Positions 26,785-35,784 of a stretch of 64,000 nucleotides of DNA are shown here, piece after piece. The position numbers were made by a program, and so were the translations under genes. Source of the stretch: Wenjunlia tyrosinilytica (GTDB lineage Bacteria > Actinomycetota > Actinomycetes > Streptomycetales > Streptomycetaceae); assembly GCF_014646055.1 (NCBI RefSeq), contig NZ_BMMS01000028.1:1-64000 (forward strand), written 5' to 3'. Under the pieces are notes generated by a model, which saw nothing but the letters and a program-made list of their open reading frames with translations, did no database searches and had not been told where the DNA came from. Each line of letters starts with the position of its first letter. Within the stretch, counting starts at the first letter, position 1.

Positions 26785-27447
26785 TCACGAGATCGGGCGG
26801 GCCGGGGAGCCGATCACCACGGCTCGTGGGGGGACGTCGCGGGTCGCCACGGCGCCGGCCCCCACAAAGGCGCCTTCACCCACGGTCAGGCCCTGGAGGA
26901 TCACGGCGTTGCTGCCCACCGTCGCGCCGTCGTGCAGACTGACCGAGCCCGAGACATTGCCACCCGGATACACCGTCACGCGTTCACCGAGGACGGTGTC
27001 GTGGCCCACCGTCGCGTTGTAGTGGACCTGACTGTGGGAGCCCAGGGTCACATCGCTGGAGATGTACGCCCCGCCCTGCACCAGGCAGCCTTCGGCGATC
27101 TCGGTGTGCGGGGCGACGATCGCCCGGGGGTGCACCAGACTCACGGGCACCAGCCCCAGACCCTCCAGCACACCCATCAGCCGCAGCCGTGCCTGCGGGT
27201 CCGCGATGCCGATCAGGTACCGGCCCTCCCGGGGCGCCTCCTCCGGGCGGATCACCGGCAGTCCCCGTACCGTCTCCCCCGCTCGTTTGTCGTCGAGGAA
27301 CGCCGCAACCTCGAGGCCCGTCGCCAGCGCCGTGTCCAGCGCCTCCCGGCCCACTCCCCCCGCCCCTGCCACAAGGAGCGGGCGCTTCAGGTCGCCCTCG
27401 GCGTGCCCGGCAATATCCGCAACTACTGCATCATTCCTGCGCGACAT
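26785..27447 (-). CDS. NeuD/PglD-like sugar O/N-acyltransferase
   Basis: This 220-residue protein has an N-terminal Rossmann-like sugar-nucleotide domain ([18 protein letters not shown], about 26-43; VAAFLDDK) and a C-terminal left-handed beta-helix of hexapeptide repeats (about 110-215, with [15 protein letters not shown], the conserved His region). NeuD/PglD relatives acetylate amino sugars such as UDP-4-amino-sugars or sialic acid. ATG 27447 has AGGA seven bases upstream and is preferred to GTG 27453. It opens the surface-glycan locus and is divergent from the polymerase-like gene, sharing a 139-base intergenic region. Confidence 0.88.
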   Translation of the reverse strand: MSRRNDAVVADIAGHAEGDLKRPLLVAGAGGVGREALDTALATGLEVAAFLDDKRAGETVRGLPVIRPEEAPREGRYLIGIADPQARLRLMGVLEGLGLVPVSLVHPRAIVAPHTEIAEGCLVQGGAYISSDVTLGSHSQVHYNATVGHDTVLGERVTVYPGGNVSGSVSLHDGATVGSNAVILQGLTVGEGAFVGAGAVATRDVPPRAVVIGSPARPIS

Positions 27448-27586
27448 ATGCACATCCTGCCCCCGCAGCCGTTAGCGTGTCCGCAAGTCCGCGCCGGTGG
27501 GCCTTCGGCCAGGCACGGATCGCGAATGGTGGCGGGGGTAGGTGGCACTCCCCCTGCAGTCGCATCGTGTCGGGGGGTCGGGCCGG

Positions 27587-28654
27587 ATGCCGGTGGTGGC
27601 CGGAAGTGTGCCGTCGTCACGTGAGCGGAGCAGTGTTCCGGATCTTCTCGGAGCCGCTGTGCTCGTGTGCTGCGCAGTGTGGGCGCTGGTCAGCGCCGCC
27701 GGGCGGGCTGCCCGCCCCGAGGGGGTGCTGCTCGCGCTGCTCGCCGTGGCCGCGGGCTACGCGGCGGGGCGAATTGCGGGCGCGATCCTGCCGGTCGCCG
27801 CCCCAGCCTTCGCGGCCACCGTCGTGGCGGTCGTCGTCGTGGCCGTTCCCAAGGGCCTGTCAGGTGAGCCGATAGCGCCGCCGCTGGGCTACAGCAATGC
27901 CAACGCCGCCCTGCTCACCCTGGCCGCGGGCGCCGCGTGCTGCGCGGCCTGGGCCGCCCGCTCCGGGCCGCTGCGACTGGCTCTGCGCCTGCTCGCCGCG
28001 GCCACCGCGGGGATGGCCCTGGCCATGGGATCGGTGGCCGCCGGGGCGGCCTGCCTCGGCGTGCTGCTGTGCTCGCTGGCCGCCGCGCGGATGGACCGGC
28101 GGCTGCTGGGCCTGGCGGGACTCGCCCTGTGCGCGGTGCTCGCGGTCGGCGGCTCGGTCCTGGTCGCGTCGGACACGCTGCCCGGCACGGCCTCGCTCAC
28201 CACGCAGTTGACGCAGCGGCGCGTCGACCTGTGGCGCAGCGCGCTCGACCTGGCAGAGACCCATCCGCTGCGCGGGATCGGGCCCGACCGCTTCGGCGAG
28301 GTGAGCGAGGTCGCCCTCGCCGACGGCGACACCGACAAGGCGCACTCGGCGGCGCTCCAGGAGGCCGCCGAGCAGGGCGTTCCCGGGGTGACGCTGCTCG
28401 GCTGCGCGTACCTGTGGATGCTGTACGCGCTGTGGCGCTCGTGCCGCTCGACGCCGGTGGTCCTCACGGCGGCGGCGGCGCTGACGGGTCTCGCGGTGCA
28501 GGCGAGCGTGGACTACGTCCTGAGCTACGCCGCGGTGACCGCGGGCGCGGGTCTGCTGGCGGGGATGGCCACCGCCCGGCCCTTGGCGGACGAGCACGCG
28601 CACGACGGTGACGGCCACGACGGGTCCGAGCACGGAGCCGTCACCGTGCCGTGA
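27587..28654 (+). CDS. O-antigen ligase/polymerase-like membrane protein
   Basis: This 355-residue integral membrane protein has about nine hydrophobic segments. The large loop carries LWRSALDLAETHPLRGIGPDRFGEV and DKAHSAALQEAAEQGVPG, the Wzy_C/O-antigen ligase signature with the conserved Arg and His. It probably polymerises or ligates lipid-linked oligosaccharides outside the membrane. The length is short for the family (often 400 or more) and the tail is His/Asp-rich. ATG 27587 follows a G-rich ribosome binding site. It is convergent with the phosphoglycosyl transferase gene, with repeats between them. Confidence 0.8.
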   Translation: MPVVAGSVPSSRERSSVPDLLGAAVLVCCAVWALVSAAGRAARPEGVLLALLAVAAGYAAGRIAGAILPVAAPAFAATVVAVVVVAVPKGLSGEPIAPPLGYSNANAALLTLAAGAACCAAWAARSGPLRLALRLLAAATAGMALAMGSVAAGAACLGVLLCSLAAARMDRRLLGLAGLALCAVLAVGGSVLVASDTLPGTASLTTQLTQRRVDLWRSALDLAETHPLRGIGPDRFGEVSEVALADGDTDKAHSAALQEAAEQGVPGVTLLGCAYLWMLYALWRSCRSTPVVLTAAAALTGLAVQASVDYVLSYAAVTAGAGLLAGMATARPLADEHAHDGDGHDGSEHGAVTVP

Positions 28655-28670
28655 ACCGTCGTGGCCGTCG

Positions 28671-28733
28671 TGGCTGTCCTGGCTGTCCTGGCTGTCCTGG
28701 CTGTCCTGGCTGTCCTGGCTGTCCTGGCTGTCC
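28671..28733. repeat. 9-base tandem repeat, seven perfect units
   Basis: TGGCTGTCC is repeated seven times without a mismatch, starting 17 bases after the polymerase-like gene's stop. It is outside all called genes, so copy number is free to change by slippage. It is too short and lacks spacers, so it is not a CRISPR. Confidence 0.95.
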
Positions 28734-28837
28734 GCCCCAAGATCCGATCCCGGACACGCCGTTACTCGCCAGGGGCCTTTCGGCACGCTGGGGGCCCTTC
28801 CCAACGCGCTCAGGGACTTTCAGCGGGCTCTGCCAGC

Positions 28838-28951
28838 GCGTCGTCGGCGTCCACGCGTCGGCGTCCACGCATCGCCAGCGCCGGCGCGTCGTCGGCGTCC
28901 GAGCATCGTCGTCAGCGCGTCGTCGTCGTCAGCGCGGCGCGTCGTCGGCGT
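28838..28951. repeat. Dispersed 13-base repeat in low-complexity DNA
   Basis: GCGTCGTCGGCGT occurs perfectly at 28838-28850, 28886-28898 and 28939-28951, embedded in CGTCGTC-rich sequence between the ends of two convergent genes. Strong local secondary structure is likely. Together with the 9-base repeat it fills the 304-base gap, in which I see no gene. Confidence 0.75.
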
Positions 28952-28958
28952 GTCGGGC

Positions 28959-29621
28959 TCACGACGCCTCTTCCGCCGGTTCCGCGACCTTCATCGAAGC
29001 ACGCTGCGGCAGGGGCAGCACCGTCGGCCGCGGGCGGGACGCGGAAGCCGGGGCGGGGAAGCCGGGGTTGACGCCGTTCGCGCCGGTGATGCCATTGCGG
29101 CGCACCAGCACCCCCACCGTGCGCAGCATGATGCGGGCGTCCAGCGCGAGCCCTCGGCGCTCGATGTACCACAGATCGAGTTCTATGCGCTCCGGCCAGC
29201 TGAGCGAGTTGCGCCCGCAGACCTGTGCCCAGCCGGTCAGTCCCGGCCGGACGGCGAGGCGGCCCCGCTGGCGGGGCGAGTAGCGGGCCACCTGCTCGGG
29301 AAGGGTGGGACGCGGCCCGACGAGGGACATGTCCCCCCGCAGGACGTTCCACAGCTGCGGCAGTTCGTCGATGCTCGTCGTCCGCAGCATCCGGCCGAAG
29401 CCGGTGATGCGGGGGCCGTCGGGTTCACCCGGGTACCGCGGGTCGCGCATGGTGCGGAACTTGAGGATCTCGAACTCCTCGCCCCCGAGTCCGGTGCGTC
29501 GTTGCCGGAAGAGCGCCGTCCCTCCCGTGGTGATCCGCACCAGTGCGGCCACCACGAGCAGGACCGGGCTCAGTAGCAGCCCCGCGGTCAGCGCGACCGC
29601 GAAGTCACCGCCTCTTTTCAT
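28959..29621 (-). CDS. Initiating phosphoglycosyl transferase (bacterial sugar transferase)
   Basis: This 220-residue monotopic transferase moves a sugar-1-phosphate from a UDP-sugar to undecaprenyl phosphate, the first step of surface-glycan assembly. One N-terminal hydrophobic segment (about 8-28) is followed by the family motifs ILKFRTM, TSIDELPQLWNVLRGDMSLV, GPRPTLPEQ and RPGLTGWAQVCGRNSL. It is the short, PglC-like form without the four-helix N-terminal part of WbaP. ATG 29621 has GGGGGGA upstream. It is the last gene of a three-gene unit with a glycosyltransferase and a deacetylase. Confidence 0.92.
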   Translation of the reverse strand: MKRGGDFAVALTAGLLLSPVLLVVAALVRITTGGTALFRQRRTGLGGEEFEILKFRTMRDPRYPGEPDGPRITGFGRMLRTTSIDELPQLWNVLRGDMSLVGPRPTLPEQVARYSPRQRGRLAVRPGLTGWAQVCGRNSLSWPERIELDLWYIERRGLALDARIMLRTVGVLVRRNGITGANGVNPGFPAPASASRPRPTVLPLPQRASMKVAEPAEEAS

Positions 29622-29655
29622 CGTCCCCCCAGCTCTTCCCGCCGCTGCCGACGGC

Positions 29656-30837
29656 TCACAGACCCTGCCAGTCCAGGGATCTTCGCCGTGCCACCACGGC
29701 ATACGTGTCGATAGAGATCCGAGCGATGGTGCGTTGGTCGAACTCCGAGTGCGCCCGCCGCGCGGCGGCCTCCCCAAGCCGCTTGCGCAGGGGTTCGCCG
29801 GTCAGCAGCCGGCTGACGGCGGAAGTCAGCTCCACCGGGTCGCCGGGCGGCACCAGCAGGAGGTGCTCGTCGTGGCCGCCGATCTCCCGGCAGCCGCGGA
29901 TGTCGCTGAGCACCATGGGCAGGCCGCAGGCCGCGGCCTCCATCGCGGACCGGGAGAAACCCTCCCGGTACGAGGGCAGGACGAAGACGTCCAGCGCCGA
30001 ATACAGGGCGGGCATGTCCCGCCGTTCACCGATGAAGTCCACGCCGTCCTCGGAGGCGTCGTGGGCGTCGGCCTTGTCGGGCTCGAGCGGCCCGGCCCAG
30101 ACGAAACGGGCCTTGCCCGCGAGGGCGCGGGCGGTCGCCGCGTACTCGCGCACGCCCTTCTCCTCCACCCTTCGCCCCACCGCGCCGACCAGCAGCTCGC
30201 CCCCGGCGACACCCAGTTCGGCCCGCACACGCTCGCGGGCGGCCGGGTCGGCGCGGAAGCGGTCGAGGTCGACGCCGTTGCCGACCACCCGCGACCGCCA
30301 GGCCGGCGCGAAGGCGCGCAGGGTCCGGTGGTCCTCGGCGTTCTGGTACAGCTCCGCGTGCGAGCACCGCGCCGCCGCGCCTTCCGCCGAGTGCACCAGG
30401 AGCCTTTTGTGCCAAGGGTCGTGCGGCTGCGCCCACAGGCCGTGGCAGGTGTTGACCACCACGGGCACGCGCAGCGCCCGGCCGATCAGCCGGCCGAGCA
30501 CTCCGGTCTTCGGATTGTGCGTGTGCAGAACGTCCGGGCGTACGCGCCGCAGCGCCGCCGCCAGCTCCCTCGCCGCCGCCGCGTCACCGCGAGGGCTCCA
30601 GGCGCGGGTGAGGGCGCGCAGCGGCACATGGGTGACACCGAGCCCGGTGATCCGCTCGGTGTAGGGGCCGGGCGCGCTGATGCCGTAGGTGTCGAACCCG
30701 GCCTCGACGTCGACGGCGAGCTCCGTACCGAGCAGGAGATGCAGGCTCATGTCGACGGTGGTCAGGTGGGCGACGCGCAGGGGTCTGCCGCCCGGGCCGC
30801 GCAAGAGGTGGTGCCGGCCATGCCGCAGCTCAGCCAC
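29656..30837 (-). CDS. Glycosyltransferase family 4
   Basis: This 393-residue GT-B enzyme has the N-terminal strand PLRVAHLTTVDMSLHLLLG, DVLHTHNPKTGVLG (the usual H-x-H acceptor region), VVGNGVDLDRF, VGAVGRRVEEKGV and the donor-site E-x7-E motif in REGFSRSAMEAAACGLP. It should add a sugar to the lipid-linked chain. GTG 30837 overlaps the stop of the deacetylase gene by 8 bases. A sugar transferase follows 34 bases downstream. Donor and acceptor are unknown. Confidence 0.9.
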   Translation of the reverse strand: MAELRHGRHHLLRGPGGRPLRVAHLTTVDMSLHLLLGTELAVDVEAGFDTYGISAPGPYTERITGLGVTHVPLRALTRAWSPRGDAAAARELAAALRRVRPDVLHTHNPKTGVLGRLIGRALRVPVVVNTCHGLWAQPHDPWHKRLLVHSAEGAAARCSHAELYQNAEDHRTLRAFAPAWRSRVVGNGVDLDRFRADPAARERVRAELGVAGGELLVGAVGRRVEEKGVREYAATARALAGKARFVWAGPLEPDKADAHDASEDGVDFIGERRDMPALYSALDVFVLPSYREGFSRSAMEAAACGLPMVLSDIRGCREIGGHDEHLLLVPPGDPVELTSAVSRLLTGEPLRKRLGEAAARRAHSEFDQRTIARISIDTYAVVARRRSLDWQGL

Positions 30838-31669
30838 CCGCGCCCACCGCTTTCGCCGCGCCGACGATACGGCCGTAGGCGCGCTCCGGCCACAGGCCGC
30901 CGGCCAGCTTCGCCCCGAAGAAGCCCATCGGGTCGGTGCGCCGCACGGGAACGCGGCGCAGCCGGATCGGGTCGCAGCCGGGCGCATTGCGGCCCACTCG
31001 CCCGGTGGCGGCGCTCAGGAAACGTTCCCTCAGTGCCGGTTCCATGTGCGGGACGGGCACACCCCAGGTGTAGGCGAAGTGCCGCGGGCGGGTGCCGAGG
31101 TGCCGCTCGATGTCGTCGCTGCACGCGTCGAGTTCGGCGCAGGTCAGCCCGGACGGGCGGGCGTGGCTGCGGGTGTGGTTGGCCACGGTGCACAGGCCCG
31201 TGCCCGCCATCTCGGCTATCTGGTCCCAGGTCAGGGCGGGGGCGCCGGTGGTGCGGGCGGTAGAGCCCGTCCAGGTCATCCGCCCCGCCACACAGCCGCT
31301 GGTGAGGTAGAGGGTGAACGGCAGGCCGCGGGCCTTGAGCTCGGGCCAGGCATTGGTGTGGACGTCGGCGAAGCCGTCGTCGAAGGTGAGCACGGTGGAG
31401 GCTGTGGAGTCGCCCTGCCGCAGTCGGCCGACCGCGGTGTCCAAGGACACCACCGATCCGGGCGGCAGGGCGTCGAGCTGCGCCGCGAACCGATCCGCGG
31501 GGACGTCGAGTTCCTCTCTCGAGCCGCCGCCCACCCTGTGGTAGATCAGCAGCGTCGCGCCGGTCGGCGGCGCGTCCGAGGCGGTACGGGCCAGAAGTGC
31601 TTTCACACCGGTCCGCAGTCCGTCCCCACCAAAACGGCGCAGCACTGCGCCTGAGGTACGAGACCCCAT
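30830..31669 (-). CDS. Polysaccharide deacetylase (NodB-fold)
   Basis: This 279-residue carbohydrate esterase family 4 protein has metal site motifs TFDDGFADVH (general base Asp) and ANHTRSHARPS (HxxxH). Such enzymes remove N-acetyl groups from glycans. No signal peptide is visible, so it may act on a cytoplasmic intermediate, or export is cryptic. ATG 31669 with GGGGGGGA seven bases upstream is preferred to a TTG at 31684. It is the first gene of the unit with the glycosyltransferase and phosphoglycosyl transferase. Confidence 0.88.
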   Translation of the reverse strand: MGSRTSGAVLRRFGGDGLRTGVKALLARTASDAPPTGATLLIYHRVGGGSREELDVPADRFAAQLDALPPGSVVSLDTAVGRLRQGDSTASTVLTFDDGFADVHTNAWPELKARGLPFTLYLTSGCVAGRMTWTGSTARTTGAPALTWDQIAEMAGTGLCTVANHTRSHARPSGLTCAELDACSDDIERHLGTRPRHFAYTWGVPVPHMEPALRERFLSAATGRVGRNAPGCDPIRLRRVPVRRTDPMGFFGAKLAGGLWPERAYGRIVGAAKAVGAGG

Positions 31670-31902
31670 GGCTATCCCCCCCAACGGTGGCTCCCCACCA
31701 CCGCGGCAACAACTGTAGGACCACCCGTCGCTCCCGTAGGCGAACTTCGTGAAAGAACTGAGGAGAAGAGGGGAGGAAACCCGGAACCGGTTGACGGATG
31801 ACCAAGTGTCTTGTTATTGCCCCACAAAACGGTGAGCCGGGAAGGTTCACGGCCCCGCCGACGGCCCGGTTCAGGGCGTCATGGCAGGTCCCCGCCCGGA
31901 AG

Positions 31903-31916
31903 GGGCGCCGGCGCCC
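31903..31916. terminator. GC palindrome downstream of the PH-domain gene
   Basis: GGGCGCCGGCGCCC is a perfect 14-base palindrome ten bases past the stop of the PH-like membrane protein gene. It could form a compact stem or a protein site. A terminator role is only suggested by position. Confidence 0.35.
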
Positions 31917-31925
31917 ACGTGTGTT

Positions 31926-32552
31926 TCAGGCCGTGCCCGGCGCTCCGGAACGGGGAGTCAGACGGGCCTGGATCGCCCGCACCGCCCCCTCGGCGTCGTC
32001 CACGGTCACGGTGAAGCGGTGCCCCCCGCCGAGTTCGAGGACGACCCCCGGCCCCCGCCGGACCACCACGGCGGTGCCCCGGTCCGGCCGCCAGCGGTAG
32101 CCCCACCCGCCCCACTGCCTCGGCGTGACCTTGGCGATCGAGACACTGTCCACCTCCGCCCAGGCGATCCGGCGGCGCGGCAGGCCGATGTGCCCGCAGC
32201 GCACCTCCAGGCCCTCGCGGTCGATGCGCACCCGGACATGGACGAACGCCACGGTCCCGGCGAGCATCAGCAGTCCGGCGGCGATACAGCCCGCGATCGA
32301 CATCACCAGCGGGGCCAGGCCGCCGGTCCAGCCGGTCCACCCGTAATCGACGGCCAGGTCGATCCCCAGCGCCAGGCAGGCCGCCCCGGCCGCGGCGAGC
32401 AGCCACTGGACCCGGTTCGTCGCGTGCCCCGTCCACACTTCGAACGCGGTCCCCTCGCCCGTCCACTCCTCCTGCGGCACACCGGCCGCCGGCCCGGAGC
32501 CCTCGGCGCGCGGTGAGCCGTCGTCGGCGTCGTCGTCGTGGGACTGCGTCAT
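31926..32552 (-). CDS. PH-domain-like membrane protein
   Basis: This 208-residue protein has an acidic head (1-30), two transmembrane helices (about 49-66 and 79-105) and a C-terminal bacterial PH-like domain: VRVRIDREGLEVRCGHIGLPRRRIAW (read in two halves), then a Trp-rich YRWRPDRGTAVVVRRGPGVVLEL and a final helix. Such proteins are common and uncharacterised in Streptomyces. It is transcribed away from the deacetylase gene on the other side of a 164-base gap. A direct role in glycan synthesis is not indicated. Confidence 0.8.
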   Translation of the reverse strand: MTQSHDDDADDGSPRAEGSGPAAGVPQEEWTGEGTAFEVWTGHATNRVQWLLAAAGAACLALGIDLAVDYGWTGWTGGLAPLVMSIAGCIAAGLLMLAGTVAFVHVRVRIDREGLEVRCGHIGLPRRRIAWAEVDSVSIAKVTPRQWGGWGYRWRPDRGTAVVVRRGPGVVLELGGGHRFTVTVDDAEGAVRAIQARLTPRSGAPGTA

Positions 32553-32716
32553 GCTCGCAGCCTAGTAGCAGATTGGGGCCCGCGTCCGGAAGGCGTACTC
32601 TCCGCGCGCATTCACCCCTCGACTGCCACCGATACACCGCACAAGTGCGCAAAGGGGTGCCCGCGGGCGTCCGGCGTTGATACCTTGACACACGCCGTCG
32701 CCTGAGGGGGGACCTC

Positions 32717-33655
32717 TTGCGAGAGCTGACCGCAGCCACGCCCGGACGTCGCAGGCGCATCGACGCCGCACTGCGCCGTTCACCCGTTCAGCCGTATTTC
32801 CGAGCCCGTGCCTCGAGTCGGCTGGCCGTGCTCGCCTACCACGGGATCGACGACACCGGCAGCTTCGCCGCCCAGCTGGAGCGGCTGCGACGGCTGGCGA
32901 ACCCGATCGGCTTCGAGGAGGTCGCCGCCTGGCTGGTCCTGGGCAAGCCGCTGCCTCCGCACAGTGTGCTGGTGACCTTCGACGACGGCGACCACAGCGT
33001 GGTCGAACGCGGTCTTCCGCTGATGGCCGAGCACCGCATCCCCGGTCTGGCGTTCGTCATCGCCGAGCTCGTCGGCACCGACCGCCCCTTCTGGTGGAGC
33101 GAGGCCCAGGCGCTGGTGAAGGAGGGCGGCGCCGCCCGGCTGGTGACGACCTCCTCGCCCAGCGCGGCGATCAGGGCGCTCAAGCGCATGCCCGACCCGG
33201 ACCGCCGCAGGTCCCTGGAGGAGCTGCGGGTCTCCGCCCGCCGCCCGGCGCCCCGGCAGCGGCAGCTGTCCGTGGAGGACCTGCACCGGCTGGCCGAGGG
33301 CGGAATCGAGATCGGCAACCACAGCCTGGGCCATCCGTGTCTGAACCAGTGCGACGACGCGACGGTCCGCACGGAGATCGTCGAGGCGCACCGGCTGCTG
33401 ACCGGCTGGCTCGGCACTCCTCCGCGCGCGTTCGCCTATCCCAACGGGTTTGTGATCAAGCACGCCGAGGAACTGCTGGACCAGCTCGACTACACCGCCG
33501 CCTTCCTCTTCGACCACCGGCTCGCGCCTCCCCGGCCCAAGCACCGGCTGCGGATCAGCAGGCTGCGGGTCAACTCCACCACCTCCAGGGACCGTTTCGA
33601 CACGATCCTGTCCGGCCTGCACCCGGCGGTGCACCGGCTGCGCGGCGGCGTGTGA
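32717..33655 (+). CDS. Second polysaccharide deacetylase
   Basis: This 312-residue CE4-type protein has AVLAYHGIDDTGSFAAQ, the catalytic TFDDGDHSVVERGLP, the metal motif GNHSLGHPCLNQ (HSxxH) and FAYPNGF. It is only distantly similar to the deacetylase on the minus strand 1 kb away. TTG 32717 is the first codon after a GGGGGG Shine-Dalgarno with 5-base spacing; the first in-frame ATG would delete conserved sequence. It heads a plus-strand trio with a FemAB-like and a GT2 gene. Confidence 0.87.
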   Translation: MRELTAATPGRRRRIDAALRRSPVQPYFRARASSRLAVLAYHGIDDTGSFAAQLERLRRLANPIGFEEVAAWLVLGKPLPPHSVLVTFDDGDHSVVERGLPLMAEHRIPGLAFVIAELVGTDRPFWWSEAQALVKEGGAARLVTTSSPSAAIRALKRMPDPDRRRSLEELRVSARRPAPRQRQLSVEDLHRLAEGGIEIGNHSLGHPCLNQCDDATVRTEIVEAHRLLTGWLGTPPRAFAYPNGFVIKHAEELLDQLDYTAAFLFDHRLAPPRPKHRLRISRLRVNSTTSRDRFDTILSGLHPAVHRLRGGV

Positions 33656-33658
33656 CCC

Positions 33659-34744
33659 ATGGCCGCGCCCGAGCCTGAGATCCATCGGGACCCGGGCACC
33701 CTTGCCGCCCACGAGGACGGGTGGCGGCAACTGGCAGTCGGCGGCTCGTACTTCACGACCCCCGACTGGATGCTGGCCTGGTGGCGGTCGTATCCGGACG
33801 CGGGGCGGGGCGAGGTCGCGGTGTGGCGCGGCCCGGACGGGCGGGTCGAGGCGGTCGCGCCGCTGATGCGGACACGCCACCGGCTCCGTCCCAACCTGCC
33901 GCTGTCCGTGCCGTGTCTGACCCTGCTGGGGTCGGGCACGGGGGCGGCCGACCACCTCGGCTTCCCGGCTCTGCGGCACCGCCGCGACGATGTGCGCCGC
34001 TGGCTCGCCCGGCGGGCAGGCGGCATCTCCCTGTGGCTGCCCAGCGTCGACGAGAGCGCCGCCCCGATGCTGCCCCCGGGCTTACGCCCCTTGGCCCGTA
34101 CCGCCGCACCCCGCCTTGACCTGACCGCGGACCCGGCCCGCCTCGGCTCCGCCGACCACCGGCAGAACCTTCGCCGCTACGGCCGCAAGCTCGACCGGGC
34201 AGGTGTGTCCTTCCGCTGGGTGGCGCCCAAGGAGATGACCCCCGGCGTCCTCGACGACGTCCTGCGGCTGCACCGCTTACGCGCCGACTCCATCGGCCGG
34301 GCCACCACCTTCACCACCGAGCGGCGCGCCTTCCATCTGCGGCTGATCGAGGCGGCCTCACGGGGAGCCGGAGCGGGCGAACGGGGCCCCTGCGCACTGC
34401 TCGCCGAACACGACGGCGCGGCCGTGGGCGCGGTCTACGGGTTCTGGTGGGGCGCCTGCTTCGCCTACTACCAGACGGGCTGGGAGCCCCGTCTGGCCCC
34501 GCTGCGACTCGGCCTGCAGCTCGTGGCGCGGTGCGTCGGCGAGGCCAGGGAGCACGGCGCCGCGGTCTTCGACTTCCTGCGGGGCGGTGAACCGTACAAG
34601 TACCGCTTCGGCGCGGTGGACCGCTACGACACCGACAGCCTTCTCCCGCACGGCCCGGCGGGCGCACTGCTGCGGGCCAAGTTCCACGCCAAGCAGCGGA
34701 CAGCACTGCCCGACGGGCAGCACATGGGGGGTCGGGGAGTATGA
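33659..34744 (+). CDS. FemAB/BioF2-like GNAT acyltransferase
   Basis: This 361-residue protein resembles the acetyltransferases of exopolysaccharide loci (CelD/BcsL, FemAB-like). It shows YFTTPDWMLAWWRSY near the N-terminus, then QNLRRYGRKLDRAG in the middle and the C-terminal GNAT core with YYQTGWEPRLAPLRLG and FDFLRGGEPYKYRFG. It probably acylates the glycan or its precursor. It carries two in-frame TTA codons (34082-34084 and 34277-34279), so translation should require the bldA leucyl-tRNA. Its stop overlaps the start of the GT2 gene (ATGA). Confidence 0.85.
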   Translation: MAAPEPEIHRDPGTLAAHEDGWRQLAVGGSYFTTPDWMLAWWRSYPDAGRGEVAVWRGPDGRVEAVAPLMRTRHRLRPNLPLSVPCLTLLGSGTGAADHLGFPALRHRRDDVRRWLARRAGGISLWLPSVDESAAPMLPPGLRPLARTAAPRLDLTADPARLGSADHRQNLRRYGRKLDRAGVSFRWVAPKEMTPGVLDDVLRLHRLRADSIGRATTFTTERRAFHLRLIEAASRGAGAGERGPCALLAEHDGAAVGAVYGFWWGACFAYYQTGWEPRLAPLRLGLQLVARCVGEAREHGAAVFDFLRGGEPYKYRFGAVDRYDTDSLLPHGPAGALLRAKFHAKQRTALPDGQHMGGRGV

Positions 34745-35784
34745 GCAGCGTCACGGTGGTCGTTCCCGCGTACAACTACGCGCGCTATCTGCCGGGGTGC
34801 GTGGAGGCCGCGCTCGCGGAGGAGGGGCTGGACGTCCGGGTCCTGGTCATCGACGACTGCTCGAGCGACGACACGCCCGAGGTCACGGCCGAGCTGGCCC
34901 GCGACCCGCGCGTGAGCTGCCTGCGCCACGAGGCCAATCAGGGCCACGTCGTCACCATCAACGAGGGGCTGGCCGCCGTCACCACCGACTACACGGCCCT
35001 GGTCTCGGCCGACGACCTGCTCACCCCCGGCGCGCTGGGCCGCGCCGTCCGCGTCCTCGAGGAGAACAGCGGCGTCGGGTTCGTCTACGGGCGCGCGCTG
35101 CGGTTCGTCTCCGGCCGACCGCTGCCGTCCGCCCGCGCGGACGGCTCACGTGCCGTCGTCGTGCCCGGCGGGCAGTGGGTGGAGCGGGTGTGCCGGGCCG
35201 CCCGCAGCCCGATCCTGTCCCCCGAGGTGGTCATGCGCACCTCCCTGAGCCATGAGGCGGGCGGCTACGACCCGCGGCTGCCGCACGCGGGGGACCTCGC
35301 CATGTGGCTGCGGCTGGCCTCCCGCGCCGATGTGGCCTGGCTGCCGCGCGCGGACCAGGCGTTCTACCGGGTCCACGACTCGAATATGCACCACTCGGTC
35401 TTCGACGGGCGCCGCCGCCTCGACCAGCTCATCGCGGCCTATGACGTCTTCCTGGAGAAGGAGGGCCCCCGCCTCGGTGGGCGAGAGAGCGCCCGCCTGG
35501 ACGGGCTGGCGAAGCGGGCGGTGGCGCGCTGGTGTGTGCGCAAGGCCGTCACCGCCCTGGACGAGGGGCGGCGGGAGGTGGACGGCATGACCGTGGAGGA
35601 ACTGCACGAGGTGGCGGCCGGGCTCACCGATCTGCGGCGGCTGCCCGAGTACCCCGCGCTGCGGCTGCGGCTGCGGCTGGGGGCGCGCCGGTGCGGGCGG
35701 CTGCGCCCGCTGACCTCACTGCTGACCCTGAGCTATCCGCGCGCCTGGGTCCGCTGGCACTCGCGCAGGCTCCGACCGGTCTGA
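34741..35784 (+). CDS. Glycosyltransferase family 2
   Basis: This 347-residue GT-A enzyme has TVVVPAYNYARYL at the N-terminus, VLVIDDCSSDDTPEV, the DxD-like VSADDLL, and LPHAGDLAMWLRLA (the conserved acceptor/catalytic-base region). It is coupled to the FemAB-like gene by an ATGA overlap. Its last 69 bases overlap the end of the convergent racemase-like gene. Sugar specificity is unknown. Confidence 0.9.
   Translation: MSSVTVVVPAYNYARYLPGCVEAALAEEGLDVRVLVIDDCSSDDTPEVTAELARDPRVSCLRHEANQGHVVTINEGLAAVTTDYTALVSADDLLTPGALGRAVRVLEENSGVGFVYGRALRFVSGRPLPSARADGSRAVVVPGGQWVERVCRAARSPILSPEVVMRTSLSHEAGGYDPRLPHAGDLAMWLRLASRADVAWLPRADQAFYRVHDSNMHHSVFDGRRRLDQLIAAYDVFLEKEGPRLGGRESARLDGLAKRAVARWCVRKAVTALDEGRREVDGMTVEELHEVAAGLTDLRRLPEYPALRLRLRLGARRCGRLRPLTSLLTLSYPRAWVRWHSRRLRPV

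Noticed and set aside
28671-28951. Possible CRISPR array
   Set aside because: The 9-base units are contiguous, without unique spacers, and no cas genes are near; it is a simple tandem repeat.
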